Made by a program: the position numbers and the translations under genes. A DNA stretch of 64,000 bases, from NCBI RefSeq assembly GCF_003254055.1, contig NZ_QKZT01000025.1:1-64000 (forward strand). Direction: 5' to 3'. Shown one piece after another: positions 17,337 through 26,051 of this stretch (positions are counted from its first letter, which is position 1; each line of letters starts with the position of its first letter). This DNA is from Algoriphagus chordae. Lineage in GTDB: Bacteria; Bacteroidota; Bacteroidia; Cytophagales; Cyclobacteriaceae. The notes beneath the pieces are model-generated. The model was given only the letters and a program-made list of their open reading frames with translations. It was not told the DNA's origin and ran no database searches.

Positions 17337-17373
17337 AGACACAAAAAAGCCTCATCGAGGCTTTTTTGTGTCT
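17337..17373. terminator. Strong bidirectional terminator between ahcY and a lipoprotein gene
   Basis: Perfect 17-bp stem: 17337-17353 pairs with 17357-17373, loop ATC. A-rich and T-rich arms provide the U-tract in both directions. Its right edge overlaps the last two bases of the convergent lipoprotein stop codon (17372-17374). Confidence 0.93.
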
Positions 17374-18187
17374 ATTCTATTGGGTTTAGCCGTAACTTTC
17401 TTCCATCAGGCAATGTTGCAGTCGCAGCAACTTTACATTCTTCCAGTAAGGCTTCATAAGTTGTCGAATAGCCAACTTCAGAATTAGCGCCCCTTGATAC
17501 AAACCAGTTTTCTTTGCCAGAAGATGGCAGGATTTCGTTTTGTTGATAACAAGAAATGAAGTGCTTACTTGGAGTATCAATACTTATTTCAAATTTCCTT
17601 CCTGCACCATTTACACCTAAAATTCGTCCAACAGAGCTGAAATTTGCCAGTGAGTCGTTTACGTAGGTTTTTGTATGAATAAATTCCCCAGAGAATTCTG
17701 AGCTGACATCTGTTAAGCTACGCTCAATAATTTCATCAAACTCTTCTAACACATGAATTGAATCGTTAGAGGAGAAGGTTCGAATTCCATCTAGTTGGTT
17801 TGTTCCGAAGTGGTAATCTTCGTAGGACATTGTCCATTTCTTATTAGGGCCTAAGACAGTCGTATCAAATTTGATCATCAGTTTTCCGCTTCTTCCATAT
17901 TGCCCTGTTTGGATACAGGCAGTACTTGATAAGAAATTCAAAGTAACTTCCTTCGTATTTTCGTCTATGCTAACTTCAGGGCAGCTTGGTAAAGACACCG
18001 AGTCGAGTTGATGGTAGTCCTCCCAGGAGATCAATGCAAAATATAAGCTTTCGTTCCATTCTTTTGAAATGCTGAAAATCTCAGATGCTTCGATGGGCAA
18101 ATCAGTTTGAATGACTTTGGATACATCTTCTTCGCAGCTCATTAGCAGGGGCAAAAGAATAATGACACCTAAAAATATTTTTTTCAT
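17372..18187 (-). CDS. Lipoprotein of unknown function
   Basis: A 271-residue protein with a type II signal: MKKIFLG, a hydrophobic stretch and lipobox LLMSC with the acylated cysteine at about residue 18, followed by acidic residues (EEDVSK) that in Bacteroidota often favour outer-membrane or surface sorting. The mature part is rich in beta strands and charged residues. I could not assign a domain. It is single, converging on ahcY and sharing its terminator, and head-to-head with the SDR gene across 97 bp. Confidence 0.7.
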   Translation of the reverse strand: MKKIFLGVIILLPLLMSCEEDVSKVIQTDLPIEASEIFSISKEWNESLYFALISWEDYHQLDSVSLPSCPEVSIDENTKEVTLNFLSSTACIQTGQYGRSGKLMIKFDTTVLGPNKKWTMSYEDYHFGTNQLDGIRTFSSNDSIHVLEEFDEIIERSLTDVSSEFSGEFIHTKTYVNDSLANFSSVGRILGVNGAGRKFEISIDTPSKHFISCYQQNEILPSSGKENWFVSRGANSEVGYSTTYEALLEECKVAATATLPDGRKLRLNPIE

Positions 18188-18284
18188 TTAATGACTGTTA
18201 AAATTTCAGAGTTGGTTTAATCTTTCTTCTTCAATTACCAAGCCGAAATAACTATCTTCGAAATCGACGATAAACCACAAATTT

Positions 18285-19157
18285 ATGATTTTAGCAGAAG
18301 GTATGCTCAAGCAAGGGGCACTGAAAGGGAAAAATATATTAGTAACTGGGGGTGGAACAGGTCTGGGAAGATCGATGGGTGAGTATTTTTTGGAGTTGGG
18401 AGCCAATGTAGTAATCACTTCAAGGAAATTGGATGTGCTCCAGGAGACTTCCAAAGAAATGATGGCTGAGAAAGGTGGGGAAGTAATTCCTTTGGCCTGT
18501 GATGTGCGGGAGATTGACCAAGTAGAGGCTATGTGGAAAGATGCGACAGAACGACTAGGCCAAATTCATGTCGTTCTTAATAATGCCGCCGGGAATTTTA
18601 TCAGCCCTACAGAGCGGCTTTCAACCAATGCTTTTAACACTGTCTTAGATATCGTGCTAAAAGGAACCTCTCAGGTGACGCTGACTGCTGGCAAGGATTG
18701 GATTGCAAAGAAGCAGTCGGGGACTTTTCTCAATATAGTAACCACCTATGCTTGGACAGGTTCTGGTTATGTAGTTCCTTCTGCTGCGGCTAAGGCAGGT
18801 GTTTTGGCAATGACTCGATCCTTGGCAGTAGAATGGGCCAAATATGGCATTCGCTCCAATGCGATTGCTCCTGGGCCATTTCCGACCGAAGGAGCTTGGA
18901 GTCGATTGTTGCCAGGGGATTTGGTCAAGAAATTTGATCCTGCCAAAAAAGTACCGGTAGGAAGAGTAGGAGAGCATCAGGAACTTGCCAACCTTGCCGC
19001 TTACCTGGTATCAGATTATTCATCCTATGTCAACGGAGAAGTGATGACTATCGACGGAGGCGAATGGCTCAAAGGAGCAGGAGAATTCAATAACCTGGAT
19101 CAGATTCCAGAAGAAATGTGGGATATGATGGAGGCTTCCAGGGGAAAAAAGCAATGA
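18285..19157 (+). CDS. SDR oxidoreductase, 2,4-dienoyl-CoA reductase-like
   Basis: A 290-residue Rossmann protein with the NADPH loop TGGGTGLGRSMG, LNNAAGNFISPTE and the C-terminal PGPFPTEGAWSRLLPGD. The active-site region reads Y-VVPSAAAKAG: there is no YxxxK; instead an S-x-x-A-K pattern is present, as in mitochondrial/peroxisomal 2,4-dienoyl-CoA reductases, where a distant Tyr and the Lys act. The probable role is reducing 2,4-dienoyl-CoA in beta-oxidation of unsaturated fatty acids. A second Met at codon 7 is an alternative start. A TATCTTCG box at 18253-18260 is one base off the -7 consensus. Confidence 0.85.
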   Translation: MILAEGMLKQGALKGKNILVTGGGTGLGRSMGEYFLELGANVVITSRKLDVLQETSKEMMAEKGGEVIPLACDVREIDQVEAMWKDATERLGQIHVVLNNAAGNFISPTERLSTNAFNTVLDIVLKGTSQVTLTAGKDWIAKKQSGTFLNIVTTYAWTGSGYVVPSAAAKAGVLAMTRSLAVEWAKYGIRSNAIAPGPFPTEGAWSRLLPGDLVKKFDPAKKVPVGRVGEHQELANLAAYLVSDYSSYVNGEVMTIDGGEWLKGAGEFNNLDQIPEEMWDMMEASRGKKQ

Positions 19158-19178
19158 GCCCCAAAGTTATTTGGGGCT
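19157..19178. terminator. Hairpin after the SDR gene, possible terminator
   Basis: Perfect 9-bp stem AGCCCCAAA/TTTGGGGCT (19157-19165 with 19170-19178), beginning on the last base of the SDR stop codon. There is no T run on the plus strand. On the minus strand a TTTTTT occurs a few bases past the stem, so it may instead end transcripts of the PAS gene. Confidence 0.5.
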
Positions 19179-19234
19179 ATCTGAAAGCTAGATGGAAAAT
19201 TAGAAACATGTAAGTCTAGTATATGAGTAGGCCA

Positions 19235-20302
19235 TTAGGAGTCATTCGATGAATTCGTTGAAGAAATCCCTGCTTCAATAAATTTATTATGGGAGACAGA
19301 TTCTTTGATACTTTTCTTGAGTGATTGATCCAAAAGTTTAGTTTCTTTTTTAATCAATTGAACCATTCTTTTGGACTCATCGCTTTGTTGCTCACTGTCC
19401 AATATTTCTAAAATCCCTAAGATATTTGCCACTCTTGCCCGAAGGGTATGTGATTGCTCAAAAGAAAGCTCTTTAAGAAAGTAATGATGTTCCTTGATCC
19501 AAATTTCTTGTTTCTTACGATCTGAGATATCCAGTAAACAGCCCAAAATTTTTGTAGGATGGCCAGTTTCAGACCATTCTATTGTTTTACCAAAGCCTAA
19601 AGCCCAAATAGTCTGGTTGGTTTTTTGAATTATGCGGAACTCCATCTTAAAAGGGATATTTCCTGTGGTCTTGAAATGATTCCCCAGATCTCGCATCACG
19701 TTTGGAAAGTCCTCTGGGTGGATGTGTTTTTGCCAGGATATAGGTGTATTTCCTATTAGTTCATCCTGTGTATATCCTAGCATTTGTCCTAATCCTTGAC
19801 TGATATTGTCACCTTTACTGGTTAGATCAAACTCCCAAAATCCTAGCATTTTATCTTCTAGTATGCTATCAATAATTTCCTTTCCTTCACTTGAAGCACT
19901 ATCAAAAAAATCCCCCAGGCCTAAATTGTATGGCATAGGTTGGTCGACTGGGTGTCCTATCCCCAGACAGGTGCCAAAGTCTTCAGAAACAAAAAAGAAC
20001 TCCCATTTAGTATTGATGATGTCACCTTGTGGGTGTACTATCTTTTGTAGTTCAACTTTAAAAGATTGGTGGGAATTGTTCCAAGCTTTGATCCTTTGAT
20101 TCTCGTATTTACCCCAATTCGAAGCCACGAAACAGTCCGCAAAGTAGATGGGCTTTTTCTTGTTGTCGAAAAAAGTAGGTACAGGCCCAATGCCAGAGTC
20201 AGAAGTGACGACCCTGCCTGTTTTGTCGAAAGTGACCTGTAGAAAATATTCGGAGATCACCGCTAGGTGACTTAATGCCTGAATAGCATCATAATTGTTC
20301 AT
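19235..20302 (-). CDS. PAS-domain protein with a histidine-kinase dimerisation helix but no ATPase domain
   Basis: A 355-residue soluble protein: a first PAS-like domain (about 15-115), a second well-formed PAS (about 150-262, with LGYTQDELIGNTPISWQKHIHPED), then a helical segment carrying QSHTLRARVANILGI, which is the phospho-acceptor block of Bacteroidota PAS kinases (H285). The chain stops about 55 residues after it (SSNDS, TGA); the N, G1, F and G2 boxes of the ATPase domain are all missing. No remnant of them was seen downstream before the hairpin at 19157. It could receive or pass phosphate in trans. A TAAATTTG -7 box only 5 bp before the ATG would give a nearly leaderless mRNA. Confidence 0.8.
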   Translation of the reverse strand: MNNYDAIQALSHLAVISEYFLQVTFDKTGRVVTSDSGIGPVPTFFDNKKKPIYFADCFVASNWGKYENQRIKAWNNSHQSFKVELQKIVHPQGDIINTKWEFFFVSEDFGTCLGIGHPVDQPMPYNLGLGDFFDSASSEGKEIIDSILEDKMLGFWEFDLTSKGDNISQGLGQMLGYTQDELIGNTPISWQKHIHPEDFPNVMRDLGNHFKTTGNIPFKMEFRIIQKTNQTIWALGFGKTIEWSETGHPTKILGCLLDISDRKKQEIWIKEHHYFLKELSFEQSHTLRARVANILGILEILDSEQQSDESKRMVQLIKKETKLLDQSLKKSIKESVSHNKFIEAGISSTNSSNDS

Positions 20303-20654
20303 AGGGCAAATTTAAAGAATCTTAGGCATAATTAATTTAAAAAACATAATTATTGATTCAATATACAAAAATTTATATACGAATGTGATTTAATATTTTT
20401 TCAATTATCTGTTAATCAACCAGAAATCAGAAGGGAAAAGCCTTTTTTTAAATAGGGCTGACAGGGATATTGAGGGAAAGCTTTATAATTGAAACTTTAA
20501 GTGCAATGTGGAAGAGCCTTTAATCAAGGTTTTGAATAGACAGAGAATCCTTTTGTAACTGGATTTTTTCAGTCTTTAATTAGTAGATAGGGTAAATTGT
20601 TTGAGCTTTTTGTACATTTAGTCGTTATTTTTAGTCAAACTATAAAGAGGATTT
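20303..20654. other. Divergent intergenic region of 352 bp
   Basis: Very AT-rich region between the divergent PAS and DUF2092 genes. It must hold promoters for both. A TACATTTA at about 20613 is one mismatch from the -7 consensus for the rightward gene. No ORF, hairpin or RNA gene was recognised. Confidence 0.5.
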
Positions 20655-21386
20655 ATGATAAGGAAAATTGGTTTAGGGCTGCTATTAATCCTAACGGGTC
20701 ATTTTGCGCAAGCTCAAGAAAAAGTAATGGACACCACTGCTTTGATGATTTTGGATAAGATGAGTGGAGTGTTTGGTGAATTAAGCTCTGTAGGGTTTAC
20801 ATCAAAAGTTTCTAAGGACGTAGTCTACGCAGAAAATTTTTTCATCAAGGAATTCAGTTCAAGTAAAGTAAGATTTGTAGGGCCTAATAAGTTTTCTGTC
20901 CGCGTTACAGGTGAGAAAAGAGAAGATTTGTATTCTTATAATGGCAGTCAAGTAGTTTATTATTCGTTTGCCAACAATATTTATACTGTTGCAGATGCTC
21001 CGGATAATTTGATCGAAACGATAGATTGGCTGTATAATGATTTTGATGTGGAGCTTACGACTGCAGATCTTTTTTACCCATCCTTCTCAAAGGATTTAGT
21101 TGATGAAATGGACTTCATCGAGTTTTTGGGTGTTACTCTTATAAACGGCGATAGAGTATTCCATATAGGTGCTGCTAATGACCATGTGACCATACAATTG
21201 TGGATTTCAGATGATGGGTATTATTTACCTAAAAAGACACTTATTACCTATCTCGATGGTCCTCAGTCTCATCAGCATGAAACAGATTTCTCTGATTGGG
21301 AGCTAAACAATGTATACCCTGAATCAATGTTTGAGTTTTTGCCACCTCCAGGTGCAAAGCAAATTACTTGGATAAAGAAAGACTGA
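20655..21386 (+). CDS. DUF2092-family periplasmic protein
   Basis: A 243-residue protein with a signal peptide (MIRKIGLGLLLILTGHFAQA, cleaved before QE). The mature part matches the DUF2092 pattern: ALMILDKMSGVF helix, then VRFVGPNKFSVRV, LYSYNGSQVVYYSF and a C-terminal FEFLPPPGAKQI. These predicted periplasmic proteins have a LolA/LolB-like half-barrel fold, suggesting binding of a lipid or hydrophobic ligand, but no ligand is known. It lies 18 bp before the DUF6515 gene, a pairing I recall as recurrent, so they probably act together at the envelope. Confidence 0.8.
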   Translation: MIRKIGLGLLLILTGHFAQAQEKVMDTTALMILDKMSGVFGELSSVGFTSKVSKDVVYAENFFIKEFSSSKVRFVGPNKFSVRVTGEKREDLYSYNGSQVVYYSFANNIYTVADAPDNLIETIDWLYNDFDVELTTADLFYPSFSKDLVDEMDFIEFLGVTLINGDRVFHIGAANDHVTIQLWISDDGYYLPKKTLITYLDGPQSHQHETDFSDWELNNVYPESMFEFLPPPGAKQITWIKKD

Positions 21387-21404
21387 AAAATTTAAACTGA
21401 AAAT

Positions 21405-22409
21405 ATGAAAGCATTTAAAATAAGAATTTTAGCTGTTTCGCTGGGGATTATGGCGATGCTAATTTTGCCTGATATGGCAGAAGCTCAACGAATGAGGGGT
21501 GCTGCAGCAGGTCGAGGTATGTCAAGACCAGCCACCACGCGTCAAGCTCCTTCTCGGGCAGCAAGTCGACCTACTTCTCGGCCTACTACCACTCATCAAA
21601 CGAGTAGACCAGCTCCAAGCAGGGCCTCTAACTCTAGCGCAAAATCTACTGTAAATGGTGGGTCAAACAGAGTGACAAATAGGACAACTAATAATAGTAA
21701 AGTTGCTAATGTAAAAGACAATAAGGTTGGTAATAACTCTGGTAACAGTATTGGCAACAAGACGAATGTTGGCAACAAAGTAAATATAGACAATAGTAAA
21801 AACGTCAATGTCAACGTCAATAACAGAAATAACGTCAATGTAAGAAATAATCGAAATATGGGATATAGACCACCTTATAGACCATATGTTCGACCACCTT
21901 ATAGGTATGGAGGTTTTGGTTTTTATTCCTTCAGACCATATTATTATCACCCCTTCAGACCATTCTATTGGGGTCCAATGTGGCATCCATGGGGTTTCTT
22001 TATTGCTACTTTAGCTACCACGGCGATTATTGTTTCTGTAGAAAATCAGCAGTATCACTATGACCAGGGTGTTTTCTATTCTGAATCAGATGGTGGATAC
22101 ATTGTAGTGGAAGCTCCACAAGGGGCAACTGTAAAGGTGATTCCAAGCGATGCAGAAACGGTAGAAGTAAGTCCTACAGTAAATAACTACTACTATGGTG
22201 GGACTTATTACGAAAAAGATAATGGTGAATATACAGTAGTGGCTCCACCTGCGGGGGCGACTGTTGATAAATTACCTGATGGAGCTGAAGAAGTAAAAGT
22301 GGGTGAGCAAACCTATGTGAAATATGGGGATACTTATTACCAGCCTGTTCAAGTGGATGGAAAAGATGCCTATGAGGTTGCTCAAGTAGAGGAGGATGAT
22401 TCGAAGTAA
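21405..22409 (+). CDS. DUF6515-type secreted protein with an Asn-rich low-complexity region
   Basis: A 334-residue protein: signal peptide (residues 1-27, ending AEAQ), an Arg/Ser/Thr/Pro-rich stretch (about 28-75), an Asn-rich region (about 78-150, with many NN, NVN and GN units), an aromatic segment (RPPYRPYVRPPYRYGG, YYYHPFRPFYWGP), a hydrophobic span (FFIATLATTAIIVSV) and two repeated C-terminal units of the form Y...DG(G)Y-V-VVAPPAGATVDKLP (about 225-250 and 267-300). The hydrophobic span could anchor the protein. Co-transcribed with the DUF2092 gene. Function unknown. Confidence 0.72.
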   Translation: MKAFKIRILAVSLGIMAMLILPDMAEAQRMRGAAAGRGMSRPATTRQAPSRAASRPTSRPTTTHQTSRPAPSRASNSSAKSTVNGGSNRVTNRTTNNSKVANVKDNKVGNNSGNSIGNKTNVGNKVNIDNSKNVNVNVNNRNNVNVRNNRNMGYRPPYRPYVRPPYRYGGFGFYSFRPYYYHPFRPFYWGPMWHPWGFFIATLATTAIIVSVENQQYHYDQGVFYSESDGGYIVVEAPQGATVKVIPSDAETVEVSPTVNNYYYGGTYYEKDNGEYTVVAPPAGATVDKLPDGAEEVKVGEQTYVKYGDTYYQPVQVDGKDAYEVAQVEEDDSK

Positions 22410-22422
22410 TTGTAATCTATAT

Positions 22423-22460
22423 AAATGTAAAAAGGCCGCTTATGCGGCCTTTTTACATTT
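22423..22460. terminator. Bidirectional terminator between DUF6515 and DUF4494 genes
   Basis: A 17-bp perfect stem (22423-22439 with 22444-22460) around loop TTAT; the G/C core is GGCCGC, with A-runs and T-runs on each arm. It serves both convergent genes. Confidence 0.93.
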
Positions 22461-22476
22461 ATATACTTGAGGTAAA

Positions 22477-22977
22477 CTACTCTTCGTCTTGTTGAGTCAC
22501 TTCTGAAACAGGTCTGAAGTTACCTTCTGGCAATTGTTCAGCTACCTCGTCTCGCTCATATGGGAATACTTCAATGATAGGACTTTCTACGATATCTGGA
22601 ACTCTGAAGCTTACTAGCATATTTCCTAGGCTTTCCTGAATTCTATCATAGGCTTCCTTTACATCCGCCGCTGTAACGATCATATATTGGGTAACTTTTT
22701 TCTCTTTCCCGCTTTCACCATCGGCGACCATGTAGGAAATCTTGCACTTATGCCAAACATCAGCGTCTTCATAGAAGAATACATCTACTATATTGCTTTT
22801 GCTGATGCCAGTGACTTGAAAATCACCACGGATCTGAGAAGCAAGCCTATCATATAGGATAGCTTCTGCTTCCGTAAAGGATATTGCATCTACTAGATAT
22901 TGTTCAGAAATATTTTTGAGCAATCCTTGCTCATTTTCTTTTGCGTATTTGACTTTGCACAAAAACCAAGTTCTCAT
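22477..22977 (-). CDS. DUF4494 domain protein
   Basis: A 166-residue protein containing the whole DUF4494 pattern: MRTWFLCKVKYAKENEQG, YLVDAISFTEAEAILYDRL, GDFQVTGISKSNIVDVF and a C-terminal VESPIIEVFPY. The family is restricted to Bacteroidota and has no known function; the beta-alpha pattern suggests a small cytoplasmic protein. The open frame extends 16 codons upstream, but the -7 promoter element lies within that extension, so the ATG at 22977 is chosen. Confidence 0.85.
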   Translation of the reverse strand: MRTWFLCKVKYAKENEQGLLKNISEQYLVDAISFTEAEAILYDRLASQIRGDFQVTGISKSNIVDVFFYEDADVWHKCKISYMVADGESGKEKKVTQYMIVTAADVKEAYDRIQESLGNMLVSFRVPDIVESPIIEVFPYERDEVAEQLPEGNFRPVSEVTQQDEE

Positions 22978-22997
22978 AATTCTTTCAGTTTGAGCTT

Positions 22998-23029
22998 CGA
23001 AGGTAAAATATATCCCTTGAAGCACAAGG
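22998..23029 (-). promoter_or_regulatory. Promoter of the DUF4494 gene
   Basis: Minus-strand TACCTTCG (22998-23005; one base off TAnnTTTG) lies 19 bp from CCTTG (-33, 23025-23029). The predicted transcript starts near 22992, giving a short leader before the ATG at 22977. Confidence 0.65.
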
Positions 23030-23151
23030 ATGTTTTCAGCATAAGAAACATTCTGAAAGTAATTAGAATAAGTAACTGGCTGATATTCAAAATGATTTAT
23101 TTGTGAAAAAATCTTGCGCCTTCATTCCAATGGCGGAATGTGTAAAAGATT

Positions 23152-25491
23152 GTGGAGAGTAAAAGAAAAGAAGTAAATTATCGCAAAACCTTTTACATGC
23201 GGGATAAAATCTGGTACAGCTTTCCTGTACAATTATTTTTGCTTCACCTGAGAAAAAATCTAGGACTAACCTTGATTTGGGTGTTATTGACTGGAGTTAT
23301 TTTGGAATACTTCGGTGTGGTATTGGGTATTCCATTTCTTTTTCTTGATCCAGAGTATTTAAATGAGGTTTCTTGGGTGAGTTTTTTCCTAATGGGGGTG
23401 GGATTTGCTGTGCTCACCATGGCATTCCATATGTCCACTTATATCATGGATGGTCGCCATTTTCCTTTTTTGGCCATTTTGAACAAACCCTTTATTCATT
23501 ATTGTGTAAATAATGGACTCATTCCCTTGATTTTCTATCTGATCTACATCGTTAGATTCGTGAGTTTTCAGCTTGGAAATAATTTGGCAAATGACTGGGA
23601 ATTAGTTTATTATCTATTGGGGTTTATAGGGGGAGGCATAATTACCTATAGCTTGATTTTTGGATATTTCGCTTTTACCAATAAAGACTTCTTTATACTT
23701 TTTGCTGGTACTGTGGACAAGCGATTACGTAGAGTCAAATTGACCAGAGCGAATGTCATCAGTCAATATAAAGATCTGAAAGTTCAAAACTACAAGGTGC
23801 TTTACTATCTAAATATCAACCTTCGCCCAGAAAAAGTTAGGCCTGATATTTCCAGGTTTGAAGGGACTAAATTGCTCCGGGTCTTTGACCAGAATCATCT
23901 CAACCTATTTATCTTTCAAATAGTATTGATACTGTTTGTGCTGTTTTTGGGCTTTTTCAAGGAGAATCCATACTTGCAACTTCCCGCTGCAATGAGTGCA
24001 ACACTCTTATTTGCCATCCTAATAATGCTGGTAGGAGCGGTCAGTTTTTGGTTGAGAAAATGGTCCACCTTTGCCGTGTTTGCCTTTCTGATTCTTGCTA
24101 ATTATTTCAGCAATTTCAATTTTTTGAATCGTCCTCATGAGGCTTATGGATTAGATTATTCAGTGCCTTCAGTTACCTATAGTTTGGCACATATGGATTC
24201 ATTATTAACTCCCGAGATTGTCAAAAAGGATCGCGATAATGTGTTGAAGATACTTGATAATTGGAAGTCAAAATTTCCTCAAGAAGCTAAACCTAAGCTA
24301 GTGATGGTAGCCGCAAGTGGGGGAGGACAGAGAGCGGCACTTTGGACTGTAAAAGTACTTCAGAGCATTTATGCCATTGAGAACGGAGAGGTATTAAAAC
24401 ATACTGAATTATTTACCGGAGCCTCTGGTGGGGTTCTGGGTGAAGCTTTTTTTAGAGAAATTTACCTGAGGTCCTTGACTGATCCTGCTGTTGATCCGCT
24501 CGATGAAAAGTACCTGGATCAAATCTCTGCTGATAATCTCAACCCGATTATATTCACCTTACTGGTAAATGACTTACTGATTCGAAATCAAAATTTCAAT
24601 TATAATGGCCGTAAGTATCTTAAAGACAGGGGATTTGCTTTCGAACATCAATTGAATATTAATACCAAAAAAATCCTGGACAAGCCTATTTCAGCTTATA
24701 AAGAGCCAGAATTTGCTGGAAGTATTCCGTTGCTACCAGTGACCACATTGATCACTAATGATGGGAGAAAATTGGTGATTTCTCCTCATTCTATGTCATT
24801 CTTCGGTACATCACTTTCTGGGACATCGGGTTTCACAGAAAAAAAGCAAACCATAGACTTCCTGAGGTTTTTTGAAAATCACGATTCAAAGAATCTGAGG
24901 TTTCTTTCTGCCTTGCGAATGAGTGCTACATTTCCTTTCATTACTCCCAATATCGAACTACCTACTAATCCTATCATGGAGACTATGGATACTGGTCTGT
25001 CGGACAATTTTGGGATTCAAGATGCCCTCCGATTTATGTATGTTTTTCAATCTTGGATCAAAGAAAACACAGGTGGAGTGGTGTTGATTACTATCCGAGA
25101 TTCTGAGAAAGTAACTGAAATAGCGCCTAGTTTTCCTCCTCGAATTTTCGAGAAGATTTTCACTCCCTTGAAAAACATCTATGCCAATTGGGATAATGTA
25201 CAGACCATCCAAAATGAAGTGCTTTTCAATTACATGTCTGAGTCCATGCCTTTTGATCTGGAAAGAATAGAATTTGAATATGCACCAGAAAAAGTACAGG
25301 CAGAAGAATTAACTGAAAGTCAGGAGACTATGCAGCGGGCGTCGCTGAATTGGCGACTTACATCACGGGAGAAGAGGTCGATTCTTGAAAGTGTCTATAC
25401 ACTTAAAAATCAAAGTTCACTGCAACGGTTGGAAGAGCTTTTTACTATTTATAGGACAGTAGAAGACAGTGTAGCTGTGTCGGATGATTAA
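23152..25491 (+). CDS. Membrane-anchored patatin-like phospholipase domain protein
   Basis: A 779-residue protein (GTG start at 23152; an ATG at 23197 is the alternative). Roughly seven hydrophobic helices fall within residues 30-330, interrupted by a ~70-residue soluble loop. From about 385 onward is a patatin domain: oxyanion loop AASGGGQRAALW, nucleophile S425 in GASGG, and the dyad aspartate D613 in a DTGLSDNFG segment (DG[GA] in classical patatins). These enzymes are Ser-Asp lipid acyl hydrolases. The membrane part is not a known partner domain to me; it probably keeps the lipase at the inner membrane. No operon partner. Confidence 0.8.
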   Translation: MESKRKEVNYRKTFYMRDKIWYSFPVQLFLLHLRKNLGLTLIWVLLTGVILEYFGVVLGIPFLFLDPEYLNEVSWVSFFLMGVGFAVLTMAFHMSTYIMDGRHFPFLAILNKPFIHYCVNNGLIPLIFYLIYIVRFVSFQLGNNLANDWELVYYLLGFIGGGIITYSLIFGYFAFTNKDFFILFAGTVDKRLRRVKLTRANVISQYKDLKVQNYKVLYYLNINLRPEKVRPDISRFEGTKLLRVFDQNHLNLFIFQIVLILFVLFLGFFKENPYLQLPAAMSATLLFAILIMLVGAVSFWLRKWSTFAVFAFLILANYFSNFNFLNRPHEAYGLDYSVPSVTYSLAHMDSLLTPEIVKKDRDNVLKILDNWKSKFPQEAKPKLVMVAASGGGQRAALWTVKVLQSIYAIENGEVLKHTELFTGASGGVLGEAFFREIYLRSLTDPAVDPLDEKYLDQISADNLNPIIFTLLVNDLLIRNQNFNYNGRKYLKDRGFAFEHQLNINTKKILDKPISAYKEPEFAGSIPLLPVTTLITNDGRKLVISPHSMSFFGTSLSGTSGFTEKKQTIDFLRFFENHDSKNLRFLSALRMSATFPFITPNIELPTNPIMETMDTGLSDNFGIQDALRFMYVFQSWIKENTGGVVLITIRDSEKVTEIAPSFPPRIFEKIFTPLKNIYANWDNVQTIQNEVLFNYMSESMPFDLERIEFEYAPEKVQAEELTESQETMQRASLNWRLTSREKRSILESVYTLKNQSSLQRLEELFTIYRTVEDSVAVSDD

Positions 25492-25571
25492 CTAGTATAA
25501 CGCCGACTACTCCAAGACTTTAAGCTCTAAATGACTGAGTTGAGGATGCTATCTTGAAAAGGCATAAGATA

Positions 25572-26051
25572 TCAATAAGACAAGCCCCATTTTTTATAGA
25601 TAAAGTGCATCAACCAGGCTGGGCCAATCAATAAAAATTGAAGGTCTTTCAAGAAGGTTGGCTTTTTCCCCTCGATCTTATGTCCGTAGAATTGTAGGAT
25701 CCATGCTAGCACAAACAGGCCCAAGCTGAACATCCAAAGCATGCCTGGGAAATTCAGGTCGATGAAATTTGCGATAGCTAAGCATAAAGCTGAAAAAAGG
25801 AACATGCCCAGCGTAAGCGGAGTGGAGAGCATCAGATAGTAAATCAGCACCAAGGCTAGAGCCACGGTAGCCCAATTGGCGAAATTGCCAAGGAAAGGCA
25901 TTAATTCTGGGAGAGGGCCTACTGGGATACTGAAAATCAAACCTACAATACTGAAGAAAATTGCTGGCACACAGAACCAATGAATAAGCTTATTGGTCAT
26001 GTTTTGATGGCTCAGCCCATACTCGTGGAATAACTCATCAATTTTTCTCAT
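25572..26051 (-). CDS. Mpo1/DUF962-family membrane protein
   Basis: A 159-residue protein with about four membrane helices. It carries the full histidine pattern of the family: H9 and H15 in FHEYGLSHQN, H24 in LIHWFCVP and H124 in FYGHKIEGKKP. Yeast Mpo1 is an Fe2+-dependent dioxygenase that alpha-oxidises 2-hydroxy fatty acids from phytosphingosine, and these histidines are its metal ligands. Many Bacteroidota make sphingolipids, so a related lipid role is plausible here but not shown. It stands alone, divergent from the FAD oxidoreductase across 75 bp. Confidence 0.82.
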   Translation of the reverse strand: MRKIDELFHEYGLSHQNMTNKLIHWFCVPAIFFSIVGLIFSIPVGPLPELMPFLGNFANWATVALALVLIYYLMLSTPLTLGMFLFSALCLAIANFIDLNFPGMLWMFSLGLFVLAWILQFYGHKIEGKKPTFLKDLQFLLIGPAWLMHFIYKKWGLSY

